From CAVOEB01 sp965249645 (GTDB lineage: Bacteria; Pseudomonadota; Alphaproteobacteria; UBA828; JAPUJA01): 64,000 nucleotides of DNA. Each line of letters begins with the position of its first letter. Positions within the stretch are counted from its first letter, which is position 1. The stretch is taken from the NCBI GenBank assembly GCA_965249645.1, contig CBDFML010000009.1, positions 248,001 to 312,000 on the forward strand. Direction: 5' to 3'. The translations under genes were made by a program, and so were the position numbers. The notes beneath the pieces are model-generated. The model was not told the DNA's origin and made no database searches. It saw nothing but the letters and a program-made list of their open reading frames with translations. Below are positions 44,073 through 51,879 of this stretch, one piece after another.

Positions 44073-45548
44073 TCAATTCGTGCCCAGCAGGCGGCCGACC
44101 AGCCAGAAGCCGAGCAGCCCGACCACCGCGATGGCAAGAAAATTAAGCAGCAGCCCGGCCCGGGCCATCTGGGGAATCGTGATCCGCCCGGTGCCGAACA
44201 CGATGGCGTTGGGCGGCGTCGCGACGGGCAGCATGAAGGCGCAGGATGCGCCCAGCGCGGTCACCGCGGCCAGCGCCGCCGAGTTCTGATCGAGCGCCAG
44301 CGCGAGGCCGCCGATGATCGGCAGGAAGGTCGCCGTCGTTGCCATGTTGCTGGTCAGTTCCGTAAGAAAGACGATTAACGCGACCACGCCGAGCACGAGG
44401 ACCACCGTGGGCAGGGTGTCGAGTGCGCCCAGCCCGCCGCCCAGCCAGGCGGCCAGGCCCGAGCGCTCGATCGCGGCGGCGAGGCTCAAGCCCCCGCCGA
44501 ACAGCAGCAGCACCCGCCAGGGCAGGCGCGCGGCCCAGCGCCAGGTGAGCAGGAATTCGGCGCGCTTGAGGTTGCTCGGCAGCACGAACATCAAAAGGCC
44601 CCCGGCCACCGCGATGCCCGCGTCGCTCAAATGCAACCCCGGCAACGCGCCGGCGATCAGGGGGCGAAACATCCACAGCGCCGCGACCGTGAGAAACACG
44701 CCGGCCACCATCTTTTCCGCCCGGCTCATGGGGCCGAGCTTCGCCAGCTCGTCGCGAATCAGGGCCCGCCCGCCCGCTACCGGCGTGCGCTCGAGGCGAA
44801 ACAGCACGCGGGTCAGAAGCAGCCAGGTCAGCGGCAGCAGCACCAGGGTGAGCGGCAGCCCCACCGCCATCCACTGGGCGAAGCCGATCTCGATGCCGTG
44901 GACCTCGCCGAGATAGGCGGCGAGCAGCGCGTTGGGCGGCGTGCCGATCAGCGTCGCGATACCGCCCAGCGTCGCGCCGTAGGCGATGCCCAGCATCAGC
45001 GCGGTCGCAAAGCGCCGGTCGGTGCGTTCGCTCTCGCCCACCAGCTCGACCAGCGCGATGGCCACGGGCAGCATCATCGCCGTGGTCGCAGTGTTGGAAA
45101 TCCACATCGAGAGGCCCGCGGTGGCGGTCATGAAGCCGCCGATGATGGCGTCCGGCCGGGTGCCCACGAGACGCAGGATGACGAGGCCGATTCGCCGGTG
45201 CAGACCGCAGCGCTCCATGGCGAGCGCGATCAGAAAGCCGCCCAGGAACAGGTAGATCAGCGGGTGCGCGTAGGGTGCCGTCGCGTCGCCGATGTCGCCG
45301 ACGCCGAGCAGCGGAAACAGGATGATCGGCAACAGCGCGGTCGCGGGCACCGGAATCGCTTCGGTGATCCACCACACCGCCATGAACAGCGCCACCGCCG
45401 CGACCCGCCAGGCCTCGGGCGAGAGCGCCTCGAGCACGGGCAGGATCAGGATCAGGGCGAACAGCGCCGGTCCGAGTGCAAGCCCGAGCCAGCGTGCCGC
45501 ATTGTGCGGCGCCTCGGGCGCGTGCTGGGCGGTGGGGGGCGAGGTCAT
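44073..45548 (-). CDS. SLC13/DASS family sodium-coupled anion transporter
   Basis: 491 residues with about eleven transmembrane helices. The two substrate/sodium-binding motifs are SNTATTAMMLPVA in the first half and TSNMATTATFLPIIGG in the second (S-N-T type). WWITEAIPVPATALLPIILF is the family signature near the N-terminus. DASS transporters import dicarboxylates such as succinate and malate, or sulfate. The ATG at 45548 is preferred over an in-frame TTG two codons upstream. It is divergent from the Sel1-SPOR gene. Confidence 0.9.
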   Translation of the reverse strand: MTSPPTAQHAPEAPHNAARWLGLALGPALFALILILPVLEALSPEAWRVAAVALFMAVWWITEAIPVPATALLPIILFPLLGVGDIGDATAPYAHPLIYLFLGGFLIALAMERCGLHRRIGLVILRLVGTRPDAIIGGFMTATAGLSMWISNTATTAMMLPVAIALVELVGESERTDRRFATALMLGIAYGATLGGIATLIGTPPNALLAAYLGEVHGIEIGFAQWMAVGLPLTLVLLPLTWLLLTRVLFRLERTPVAGGRALIRDELAKLGPMSRAEKMVAGVFLTVAALWMFRPLIAGALPGLHLSDAGIAVAGGLLMFVLPSNLKRAEFLLTWRWAARLPWRVLLLFGGGLSLAAAIERSGLAAWLGGGLGALDTLPTVVLVLGVVALIVFLTELTSNMATTATFLPIIGGLALALDQNSAALAAVTALGASCAFMLPVATPPNAIVFGTGRITIPQMARAGLLLNFLAIAVVGLLGFWLVGRLLGTN

Positions 45549-45734
45549 GGGCAAGCGGCGAACAACGCAATCCGTTTCGGCATTCCGGCGCTCCGGTACG
45601 GGCCGCCGAGTCGTGCGAGCCTACCCCAGCTTGGGGCCACGCGGGAGGGTCTGAAATCCGCAGCCCGTCGCGGCTTGGCGAACCCGGCTCGATCACGCTC
45701 GGGCTTTGGGCTACGATGCGCCCACGAGTTGCCC

Positions 45735-47015
45735 ATGAGCCGTCGGATCGTCCCTATCGCCCGCACTCTCGCTGCCCTCCTGCTGGCGGCGGCCCTGGCG
45801 ATGCCGTCCGGGGCGCGAGCCGATTTCGACTCCGGCTTCGCGGCGTATCTGGGCGGCGATTACGCCGGCGCGCTCGCCGAGTGGCGCCCCCTCGCCGAGG
45901 GCGGCGATCCCCAGGCCCAGTTCGGCCTCGGCCTGCTGTACGAGCAGGGCGACGGCGTGCCCCCCGATCTCGAACAGGCCGCCCGCTGGTACGAACGCGC
46001 CGCCGAGGGCGGGCACACCCTGGCCCAGGCGGCGCAGTGGTACGCCCGCGCCGCCGGGCAGGGCAACGCCCAGGCGCAGTTCAACCTCGGCGTGGCCTAC
46101 GAGCACGGCCAGGGGGTGCCCATGGATCTCGGCACCGCCGCCTACTGGTACAGCCAGGCCGCCAACCAGGGCTATGTCCGCGCGGCGGAGCGAGTGTACG
46201 CGCTGACCGAGGCGGGGCTGATGGTTCCGGCCGAATCCCCGGCTGGCGAGCCCCAACCTGATCCCGGATCGCCCGCCGCGCCAGAGCCTGAGCCCGCATC
46301 TGCGGCCGAGCCCGTAGCCGCGGCCCCGGAACTCCAGGCCGCGCTGCCGTCCCCCGAGCCCGCTTCGGCCGCGCTGGATGCGCCCCAGTTGCTCCCGGTT
46401 CCCGAAGCCAAGCCGGAATTTGCCGCGCCCGAGCCGCCCGCGCCCGAGGTGGCGGCCCTCCAGCCCGCGCCCCCGGATCCTATTCCCGTCGAGCCCATAC
46501 CGGTCGAGCCCGTGTCCGTTCCGCTCGACGCGCCCGTGCCAGACACGCCCGCGTCCGGCCCGGCAGAGAAGCCGGTCTATTCCCTCGAGCAATTTCTCAA
46601 CCCCGAGCCCGCACCGCTGGTTGCGCCGGAGCCCGCCCCGGCCCCGCAGGCTGCGCCTGCGGCCGAGCTCTCGCCCGCGCTCGTTCTCGACCCGCCGGCC
46701 GATGGGTTCGCGTCGGCACCGGTGGCGACCCCTGTGCCACCCCCCGAGCCCGCCCCGGCGCGCCACGGCCCGATGTTGTGGCTTGCCTCTTTCCTCGATC
46801 CCGACAGCGCCCAACTCGCGTGGCTCCGTCTCCAGGCGGACCATGCCGACCTGCTGGGCCCCCTCCAGCCCACGGTGATGCGGGTCGAGCCCGCCGACGG
46901 GTCGGGGGTCTATTTCCGGCTGCTGGCAGGCACGGCGCCGAGCCTTGCGACGGCGCAGACCCTCTGTGCCGCGTTGATCGCCCGCGGCCTCTACTGCCAG
47001 GCCATCGACGGCTAG
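45735..47015 (+). CDS. secreted Sel1-repeat and SPOR-domain protein
   Basis: 426 residues. Signal peptide to about residue 30 (SGARA-DF). Three Sel1-like repeats (residues 35-150: AQFGLGLLYEQGDGVPPDLE, AQFNLGVAYEHGQGVPMDLG), a long Pro/Glu/Ala linker (about 160-340) and a C-terminal SPOR-like domain (GVYFRLLAGTAPSLATAQTL, with LYCQAIDG at the end). SPOR domains bind denuded peptidoglycan at division sites, so this is a periplasmic, wall-associated protein. A protein of like design, with TPR instead of Sel1, follows at 47961. Confidence 0.82.
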   Translation: MSRRIVPIARTLAALLLAAALAMPSGARADFDSGFAAYLGGDYAGALAEWRPLAEGGDPQAQFGLGLLYEQGDGVPPDLEQAARWYERAAEGGHTLAQAAQWYARAAGQGNAQAQFNLGVAYEHGQGVPMDLGTAAYWYSQAANQGYVRAAERVYALTEAGLMVPAESPAGEPQPDPGSPAAPEPEPASAAEPVAAAPELQAALPSPEPASAALDAPQLLPVPEAKPEFAAPEPPAPEVAALQPAPPDPIPVEPIPVEPVSVPLDAPVPDTPASGPAEKPVYSLEQFLNPEPAPLVAPEPAPAPQAAPAAELSPALVLDPPADGFASAPVATPVPPPEPAPARHGPMLWLASFLDPDSAQLAWLRLQADHADLLGPLQPTVMRVEPADGSGVYFRLLAGTAPSLATAQTLCAALIARGLYCQAIDG

Positions 47016-47324
47016 AACGCCCCCCGGCGACGCCGCGGCCGTAGTCCTCGATCCGATGGCGGCGCTCGTTATGGGGCGTCATCGAGGCGCTCGCCGCCCG
47101 GTCCTTCGTTGCTCGCACACACCGCCTTCACGCCAATGTGAAGGCTTAAGTAACTGATACAGAATGGATTTCCTCTGGCGTGACGAGGCGCTACGCGTGC
47201 CGCGTCACGGCCCGGTGCCGCCGAGTTGAGCCGGCTTGATTTCCCTTTTTCCCGTCGCGTCGGCAGGTTCCTCGTCAACAGGGCCCCGCCGGGGTTCGCC
47301 ATTTACTGAAAAGGAGACTTGGTC
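47016..47324. other. 309-base intergenic region with inverted repeats
   Basis: No gene seen. It holds a perfect hairpin GCCTTCAC-GCCAAT-GTGAAGGC at 47124-47145, and a longer GC-rich inverted repeat, CGTGAC to GTCACG, around 47179-47209. AAAAGGAG at 47309-47316 is the ribosome binding site of the next gene. Confidence 0.5.
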
Positions 47325-47846
47325 ATGTTTCGCGCTTCTCCCTCGCCGACCGTGGTCGTTGCCGCCCTGCTGACACTGGCCGTCGGAGGCTTCGTTACGG
47401 TTCCCGCCAGCGCGGCGGTGCCGCCTGCTCACGAGAGCGCCGATGCCCTGCTCGGTGCCGATCTTGCCCGCGGCCTGTCGCCGCTGATCCTCGACGAGGC
47501 TCGCGGTTTCGAGCGGGCGTACGAGGAAGCCCGTGGATTCGTTCGCCCCGACCAAGAGGCTCGCGGTTTCGTTCGCCCCGACCAAGAGGCTCGCGGTTTC
47601 GTTCGCCCCGACCAAGAGGCTCGCGGTTTCGAGCCGGCGCACGAGGAAGCCCGTGGTTTCGTTCGCCCCGACCTTGAGGCTCGCGGTCCGGTGACCCGCG
47701 ACGAGGCCCGTGGTTTCGATCCCGAGAAATTCGATGTCGCCATGGGCGGCCATATCCAGAGTCTGATCCGCCAGCTCCACGACGAGAGCCGTCCCGTGGA
47801 CGACACCGCCGGCACCGACCGGGCGCTCAACCCGCTCACCGCCTAA
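47325..47846 (+). CDS. secreted protein of ten-residue EARGF tandem repeats
   Basis: 173 residues. The ATG at 47325 follows AGGAG by eight bases. A signal peptide ends near PASAAVPPA. Residues 58-135 are eight units of about ten residues beginning EARGF or EARGP: EARGFERAYE, three near-identical EARGFVRPD units, EARGFEPAHE, EARGFVRPDL, EARGPVTRD and EARGFDPEK. A short charged C-terminus follows (MGGHIQSLIRQLHDESRPVD). I do not recognise the family. Repeats alternate acidic (E), basic (R) and aromatic (F) residues, which suggests binding to a polymer or self-assembly. It lies between two SPOR-domain proteins, so a wall- or envelope-related role is plausible. Confidence 0.75.
   Translation: MFRASPSPTVVVAALLTLAVGGFVTVPASAAVPPAHESADALLGADLARGLSPLILDEARGFERAYEEARGFVRPDQEARGFVRPDQEARGFVRPDQEARGFEPAHEEARGFVRPDLEARGPVTRDEARGFDPEKFDVAMGGHIQSLIRQLHDESRPVDDTAGTDRALNPLTA
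47496..47729 (+). repeat. 30-base tandem repeats encoding EARGF units
   Basis: Units start at 47496, 47526, 47556, 47586, 47616, 47646, 47676 (27 bases) and 47703. The three starting at 47526-47586 are nearly identical at DNA level, implying recent expansion and likely copy-number variation between strains. Confidence 0.9.
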
Positions 47847-47960
47847 GCCCGCGACCGCGGGTCGGCTCTCCCTCCCGGCCGGCCCGCGGCCCCTATTTTT
47901 CGTCATTCGCCCCACCCCATAGACCTTGCGGTTCTCGCTCGGTCGACCTACTGTATCTTG

Positions 47961-49031
47961 ATGGCTTTGGTCGATTTTCTCCGCTTTCCCGCCCGCCGGC
48001 GCAGGCGTTCTGCCGGTTCCGGGCGCGTCGCGCGGATGGCCACGGTGGTTGGCGCGGCGCTGGCGCTGGCGCTGCTCACCTCGGCCTGCAGCCTGTTCCA
48101 GTCCGAAGACGTCCGGCTCGCCCACGAGGGGGCCGAGGCCATGGCGATGGGCGATTACGCGACGGCCGAGGCCCGCTTCGTGGAAGCCGTTGCGATCAAC
48201 CCGGCCAACATGCCGGCGCTGCTCAATCTGGGCGTCGTCTACCAGAACACCGGGCGCGCCGAGAAGGCCCGGACGGCCTATCTCACCCTGATGGAAACCG
48301 AGCGCCGCCAGCGCGCGATCGAGACCGTCGATCCGCCGCCCGGGGTGCCGCCGCCGGTTGCCACCCCGGCGATGCTCGCCCGCGAAAACCTGGCCGATCT
48401 CGAGATGCAGGTGGACTACGCCGCCTGGTACGCCGACCTGCCCGACCCCGGCAGCTTCGAGCCCGCCGACGTTGCCCGTATCCAGTCGGGTCTGAGCGGC
48501 CTCCACCGCGAACTGGCCGGCATGGCCGAACGCCTCGGCGTCATCACCGCGAGCCTCGAGCCCGACAGCTCGACGTCTGCCGCCTTGGCCGAGGCGCTGC
48601 CCGACATCACCACGTCCCCGGCGCCCGCGCCGGACCTGCCCGACGCAATGACCGACGCAGCGCCCGATCAGGCGATGGAGGCAACGGCCGACGCAGCGCC
48701 CCTTGCGCTCACCGGCGTCGCTGGGGCGCCCGAGCCCGCACAGACCGCATCGCTCGACACCGACACCGGCAGCGGCGGTCTCGACCTCAAGGTCCATATT
48801 GCGTCCTACCGCAGCGAGGTGCGTGCGCGCAGGGGCTGGGACATCCTCTTGGCCGCTCACGGCGACCTGCTGGGCGACCTCGCTCTCGATCTCAAGCAGA
48901 TCGTCCTCGGGCCCGGCCTCGGCGTCTTTTTCCGGGTCCGTGCGTCGCCCCTGCTGACCGAGGCGGCCGCAAAGCAACTCTGCTGCTCGCTCAAGGAACG
49001 CGACGTCTACTGCGCCGTTTCCTACTTCTGA
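47961..49031 (+). CDS. TPR and SPOR-domain lipoprotein
   Basis: 356 residues from the ATG at 47961 (an in-frame TTG precedes it). The N-terminus is basic, then hydrophobic, with a lipobox at LLTSACSLF. Two TPRs follow (GDYATAEARFVEAVAINPAN and LLNLGVVYQNTGRAEKARTA), then an Ala/Pro/Asp linker and a C-terminal SPOR-like domain (GLDLKVHIASYRSEVRARRG to LKERDVYCAVSYF). It resembles the Sel1-SPOR protein upstream in plan. Likely outer-membrane-anchored and peptidoglycan-binding. Confidence 0.8.
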   Translation: MALVDFLRFPARRRRRSAGSGRVARMATVVGAALALALLTSACSLFQSEDVRLAHEGAEAMAMGDYATAEARFVEAVAINPANMPALLNLGVVYQNTGRAEKARTAYLTLMETERRQRAIETVDPPPGVPPPVATPAMLARENLADLEMQVDYAAWYADLPDPGSFEPADVARIQSGLSGLHRELAGMAERLGVITASLEPDSSTSAALAEALPDITTSPAPAPDLPDAMTDAAPDQAMEATADAAPLALTGVAGAPEPAQTASLDTDTGSGGLDLKVHIASYRSEVRARRGWDILLAAHGDLLGDLALDLKQIVLGPGLGVFFRVRASPLLTEAAAKQLCCSLKERDVYCAVSYF

Positions 49032-49079
49032 CGCGGCGACCGAGCGTGTAATGAACCCCCGTTAACGACGTTGCATGAA

Positions 49080-49093
49080 AATTACCGGTAATT
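49080..49093. promoter_or_regulatory. 14-base perfect palindrome in the riboswitch leader
   Basis: AATTACCGGTAATT, 82 bases before the riboswitch, inside TGAA...TTCA. Its symmetry and AT-rich arms suggest an operator for a dimeric regulator at the PilZ promoter. No protein can be assigned. Confidence 0.35.
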
Positions 49094-49174
49094 CTTCAGG
49101 CAGGTTTAAGGCGTCATGCCGTATGATCCTGTTTGCGGACGTTCTTCGCATGGTGTGAAGCAACGTCCCGATTG

Positions 49175-49256
49175 TCGGCTTCTCGACAAGGCAAACCGCC
49201 GGTGACGGCGGGACGCAAAGCCACCGGCCTCGGCGACGAGGCGGCGGGGCTGCCGA
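49175..49256 (+). ncRNA. cyclic-di-GMP-I riboswitch (GEMM-I)
   Basis: All conserved GEMM-I parts are present in order: closing stem TCGGC (49175-49179) with GCCGA (49252-49256); GGCAAACC (49190-49197); a six-base stem CCGCCG/CGGCGG with GNRA loop GTGA (49196-49211); the signature GGACGCAAAGCC (49211-49222); a second stem GCCTCG/CGAGGC with loop GCGA (49227-49242); and GGGGCTGCC near the 3' end. The closing stem stops two bases before the ribosome binding site GGAGG (49259-49263) of the PilZ gene, so control is probably at translation. Binding to c-di-GMP is inferred from the match. Confidence 0.9.
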
Positions 49257-49269
49257 AAGGAGGCGAAGA

Positions 49270-49602
49270 ATGGGTCTGAGTACCTGGCTGGGCTTCGTGC
49301 GGAAATCGTCCGAGCGGCGCAAGCACGCCCGTGAACACGGACCCCAGCTCAAGCTAAAAATCGACGGCGCGACGTACGACACCCTCGACTGGTCGTTGGG
49401 CGGGTTTCGCATGGCGACAAACGGCATCGACGCGAAGCCGGGCGATCTCATCGAAGGCGGGATCAAGGCGCCGAGCGGCGCGGGCCGGGGTGAATTCAGC
49501 GCCCGCGTCATGCGCATCACCGACGACGGCGAAATCGGCGCGCGCTGGCTCGAGATGAGCGGCGACCTGTTCGCCCGCCTGGGCGGCCTCGGCGCCCGTT
49601 AA
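49270..49602 (+). CDS. PilZ-domain protein, putative c-di-GMP receptor
   Basis: 110 residues, a single PilZ domain. SSERRKHARE holds the arginine cluster corresponding to the R-x-x-x-R c-di-GMP motif, and TLDWSLGGFRM the second motif (D/N-x-S-x-x-G). IGARWLEM is the last conserved strand. The ribosome binding site GGAGG lies six bases before the ATG and is flanked by a c-di-GMP-I riboswitch, so both the synthesis and the activity of the protein may respond to the same messenger. Four small paralogous genes follow on the same strand. Confidence 0.88.
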   Translation: MGLSTWLGFVRKSSERRKHAREHGPQLKLKIDGATYDTLDWSLGGFRMATNGIDAKPGDLIEGGIKAPSGAGRGEFSARVMRITDDGEIGARWLEMSGDLFARLGGLGAR

Positions 49603-49674
49603 GTCCACCCCATACCCGGCCTCGTGCCACCCCGCCGCATTTTCTGAACGGCGGCAATCGGGAAGGACCGATGA

Positions 49675-50043
49675 ATGGAGACGTCCGTAAAACACGACCT
49701 TAATGAGGGTCTCGACCCCGGCGCCGATCGGAGCCTGGCGCGCCTGCGCACGGCCTTGCGCAAACGCTTCGATACCCGGCTCCGGGCGACCATGCTGGCC
49801 GAGCCCGTCTACTATCGCCGCGCGGTCACCGCCGCGCCGCCCGACGCCCGCATCCTGCTGCACCACCTGGCCGAGCACGAAGCCGACCTGCTCGAGGCGC
49901 AGGAGCGCCGCATGCGCGGGCTCGGCGAGGCGCGCAAGGCCGACGTTCTCGGCTTCGTGCGGACCCGGATTCTGCGCGAAGTCACGGCCGAGCTTTTGCC
50001 CCTCCTGCCCGGAGAGCCGGACGCCCGCGCCGGCACCCCATGA
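49675..50043 (+). CDS. small helical protein of unknown function, type A copy 1
   Basis: 122 residues, predicted almost wholly helical, no signal or membrane segment. Core features: LRTALRKRFDTRLRATM, then PPDARILLHHLAEHEADLLE, ERRMRGLGEARKADVLGF and VRTRILREVTAELLPLLP. It is clearly paralogous to the gene at 50737 (shared EHE, RMRG, KAD, RTR and LREVTAELLPL) and more distantly to the two type B genes. GGGAAGGA stands about seven bases before the ATG. It follows the PilZ gene by 72 bases, and its TGA overlaps the next ATG. I recognise no known family. Confidence 0.72.
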   Translation: METSVKHDLNEGLDPGADRSLARLRTALRKRFDTRLRATMLAEPVYYRRAVTAAPPDARILLHHLAEHEADLLEAQERRMRGLGEARKADVLGFVRTRILREVTAELLPLLPGEPDARAGTP

Positions 50044-50528
50044 CGCACGACGCCCGGCAAAACGGAGGACACAAAAAACCGATGACGAAACCAGCGATGA
50101 ACCGCCCCCCGCCGGCCCCACGGGCCGACTTGCCGGAACCCGCCGTCCGGCCGGCGAACCCGACCCGGAAAGATCGCGAAGAGGATCTGGCCAACCGCCT
50201 TGAGCTGTTGCGCACGACGCTCGAAGCCCGGCTCGAAGCCCGGCTGCACAACGCGCTCGCAAAGCGCTGTTCCCCTCGCCGTTCCGGGGTGCGGATCGTG
50301 CGCGAGCCCCTGAGCCTGCTCGAAACCATCGGCGAGCAGGAGAGCTTCGTGCTGCGCGAAAAGGAAGGCCGCCTGCGCCGCGCCGGCAATCCGGACGCAG
50401 CCGATCTCGCGTGTCTCGTCCGGGTCACGGTGCTGCCCCGGGTGATCGAGCGATTGCGCGCCCGTTGGGTCAATCGCAACCCCGATACCGACCGGTTCGA
50501 TGGCGGCGAGAGCCTGTGCGATGCATGA
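50040..50528 (+). CDS. small helical protein of unknown function, type B copy 1
   Basis: 162 residues from an ATG overlapping the type A stop (ATGA). A second in-frame ATG at 50082, preceded by GGAGGAC, aligns with the likely start of the type B copy at 51386, so it may be the true start. After a Pro-rich N-terminus come LELLRTTLEARLEARLHNAL, REPLSLLETIGEQESFVLRE, KEGRLRRAGNPDAADLACLV and VLPRVIERLRARW. These align with the type A core position by position (L-E-x-x-E-x-R-x-R, A-D-L, L-x-x-V). Function unknown; the overlap implies that A and B are made together. Confidence 0.7.
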   Translation: MTHDARQNGGHKKPMTKPAMNRPPPAPRADLPEPAVRPANPTRKDREEDLANRLELLRTTLEARLEARLHNALAKRCSPRRSGVRIVREPLSLLETIGEQESFVLREKEGRLRRAGNPDAADLACLVRVTVLPRVIERLRARWVNRNPDTDRFDGGESLCDA

Positions 50529-50736
50529 GCGCGTTAAGCCCGCGCCGGCCGTGGACGCGGCGTCCTGTTGCTTAAAAAACATTAACCACGGTGACGCGCG
50601 TCACAGCGCGCGGGGTCCACTTTGCGCAAGCATGGCAGGGTAATGTTCCGGCGCTGTCTTGGCCGACCCCCTCCCCGGCGAGGACGGCAACGCCGCCTCA
50701 AAAAAATAAAAATAAAATTTCGGGAGGGCTGGGAGT

Positions 50737-51165
50737 GTGGAGATGAACACGAAAGACGGCGCCAGAAACGGCTCCGATCCACCCGACGACCAACGCATGG
50801 AGCAGCTGCGCGACACGCTCCGCAAGCGTATCGAAACCCGGCTTAGGATCGCGATGACGACAAAGCCGGTCTACCACCGCCGCTCGGCCAACGCCGTACG
50901 GCCCGATTCGCGCACCCTGCTGCGAAACCTGGTCGAGCACGAGGCCTTCATGCTCGAAACGCGGAAAAGCCGCATGCGCGGCCGCGGCGAGTCAAAGAAA
51001 GCCGATCTTCTCAACTTCATGCGCACCCGGATGCTGCGCGAGGTCACGGCCGAGCTTCTGCCCCTTGTCCCCCGCGAGAAGGAGGCTCCGCGCCGGCGCA
51101 TGCCGGCCACGGGCGACGGGCCGCCGCCCACCCGCGCCGAGGCAGTCGATCCCAACGAGCGTTGA
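50737..51165 (+). CDS. small helical protein of unknown function, type A copy 2
   Basis: 142 residues from GTG (GGAGG nine bases upstream); an ATG two codons later is an alternative. Closely related to the gene at 49675: MEQLRDTLRKRIETRLRIAM, LLRNLVEHEAFMLETRKSRM, RGRGESKKADLLNFMRTRML and REVTAELLPLVPREKE. The C-terminus is longer and basic/proline-rich. It is separated from type B copy 1 by 208 bases containing a TTAA-N6-TTAA near-match to a CtrA box (about 50564-50577) and a long A/T run, so it may have its own promoter. Confidence 0.72.
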   Translation: MEMNTKDGARNGSDPPDDQRMEQLRDTLRKRIETRLRIAMTTKPVYHRRSANAVRPDSRTLLRNLVEHEAFMLETRKSRMRGRGESKKADLLNFMRTRMLREVTAELLPLVPREKEAPRRRMPATGDGPPPTRAEAVDPNER

Positions 51166-51385
51166 ATCGATCGGCCGCGAGCCCGCGAATTGTCCGCCGT
51201 CGCTGTGAATCTCTCGCACCGGCGGGTGATCCCGGTCACAGCAAGGCCGCGAGAATCCATCCAGGCTGACGCTGTTTCCCGAAAGCGTCGCCCTCGCCGA
51301 TATCTCCCCGGTGGGGCGGCACCGCCCGGGCCCCAAACCGCCGGGCACCATGAATTCCGTCATAATCGAGGACGGCGCAAAAGAG

Positions 51386-51832
51386 ATGAGCGAATCGATG
51401 AACACCCCGCCGGACCCACGGGCCGGCATATCCGGGACCGTGGCCCCGCGGGCCGGCATGACCGAGACCGCAGACCTCCGGGCCGCCATGTCCGCTAATC
51501 CATCCCTAAAGCGCGACGGTGTCGCCACCGCCAATCGGCTCGACCGCCTGTACACGACGCTCGAGGCCAGGATCGAAGCCCGGTTGCGCGACGCACTGGC
51601 CGCCTCTCGCGCCGACGGTCCCCACGCCGTATCGCCGATCGCGCTGGCCCCTTTGAGCCTGCTCGACTCCATCGTCGAGCGCGAAACCGTCAGGCTGTGC
51701 GAAAAGGAAGGCCGCCTGCGCCGTGCGGGCGATCCGCCCGGCGCGGATCTCGTCCATCTCGCCCGGCTCAAGGTGCTGCCCCGCGTAACCGGGCATGTTC
51801 GCGCCCGCCTTATACACCAGAGACCAGAATAG
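51386..51832 (+). CDS. small helical protein of unknown function, type B copy 2
   Basis: 148 residues from the ATG at 51386; in-frame starts at 51350 (ATG) and 51311 (GTG) are possible, but DNA similarity to copy 1 begins at this point. The N-terminus has three loose repeats of PRAGISGTVA type. The core YTTLEARIEARLRDALAASR, LAPLSLLDSIVERETVRLCE, KEGRLRRAGDPPGADLVHLA and LKVLPRVTGHVRARL matches copy 1 closely. Unlike the first pair it is separated from its type A partner by 220 bases. The DNA after its stop resembles that after copy 1 and the leader of type A copy 2. Confidence 0.7.
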   Translation: MSESMNTPPDPRAGISGTVAPRAGMTETADLRAAMSANPSLKRDGVATANRLDRLYTTLEARIEARLRDALAASRADGPHAVSPIALAPLSLLDSIVERETVRLCEKEGRLRRAGDPPGADLVHLARLKVLPRVTGHVRARLIHQRPE

Positions 51833-51879
51833 AATCCAACGCAGCGCTTAGGCGCGCGCCAGCCGCGGACGCGGCCGCC

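Noticed and set aside
47496..47729. Regular 30-base repeats considered as a CRISPR array.
   Set aside because: The units are contiguous with no spacers, in frame within a secreted protein.
50564..50577. TTAA-AAAACA-TTAA upstream of type A copy 2 as a CtrA box.
   Set aside because: The spacer is six, not seven, bases and the region is A-rich, so it is noted only as a near-match.
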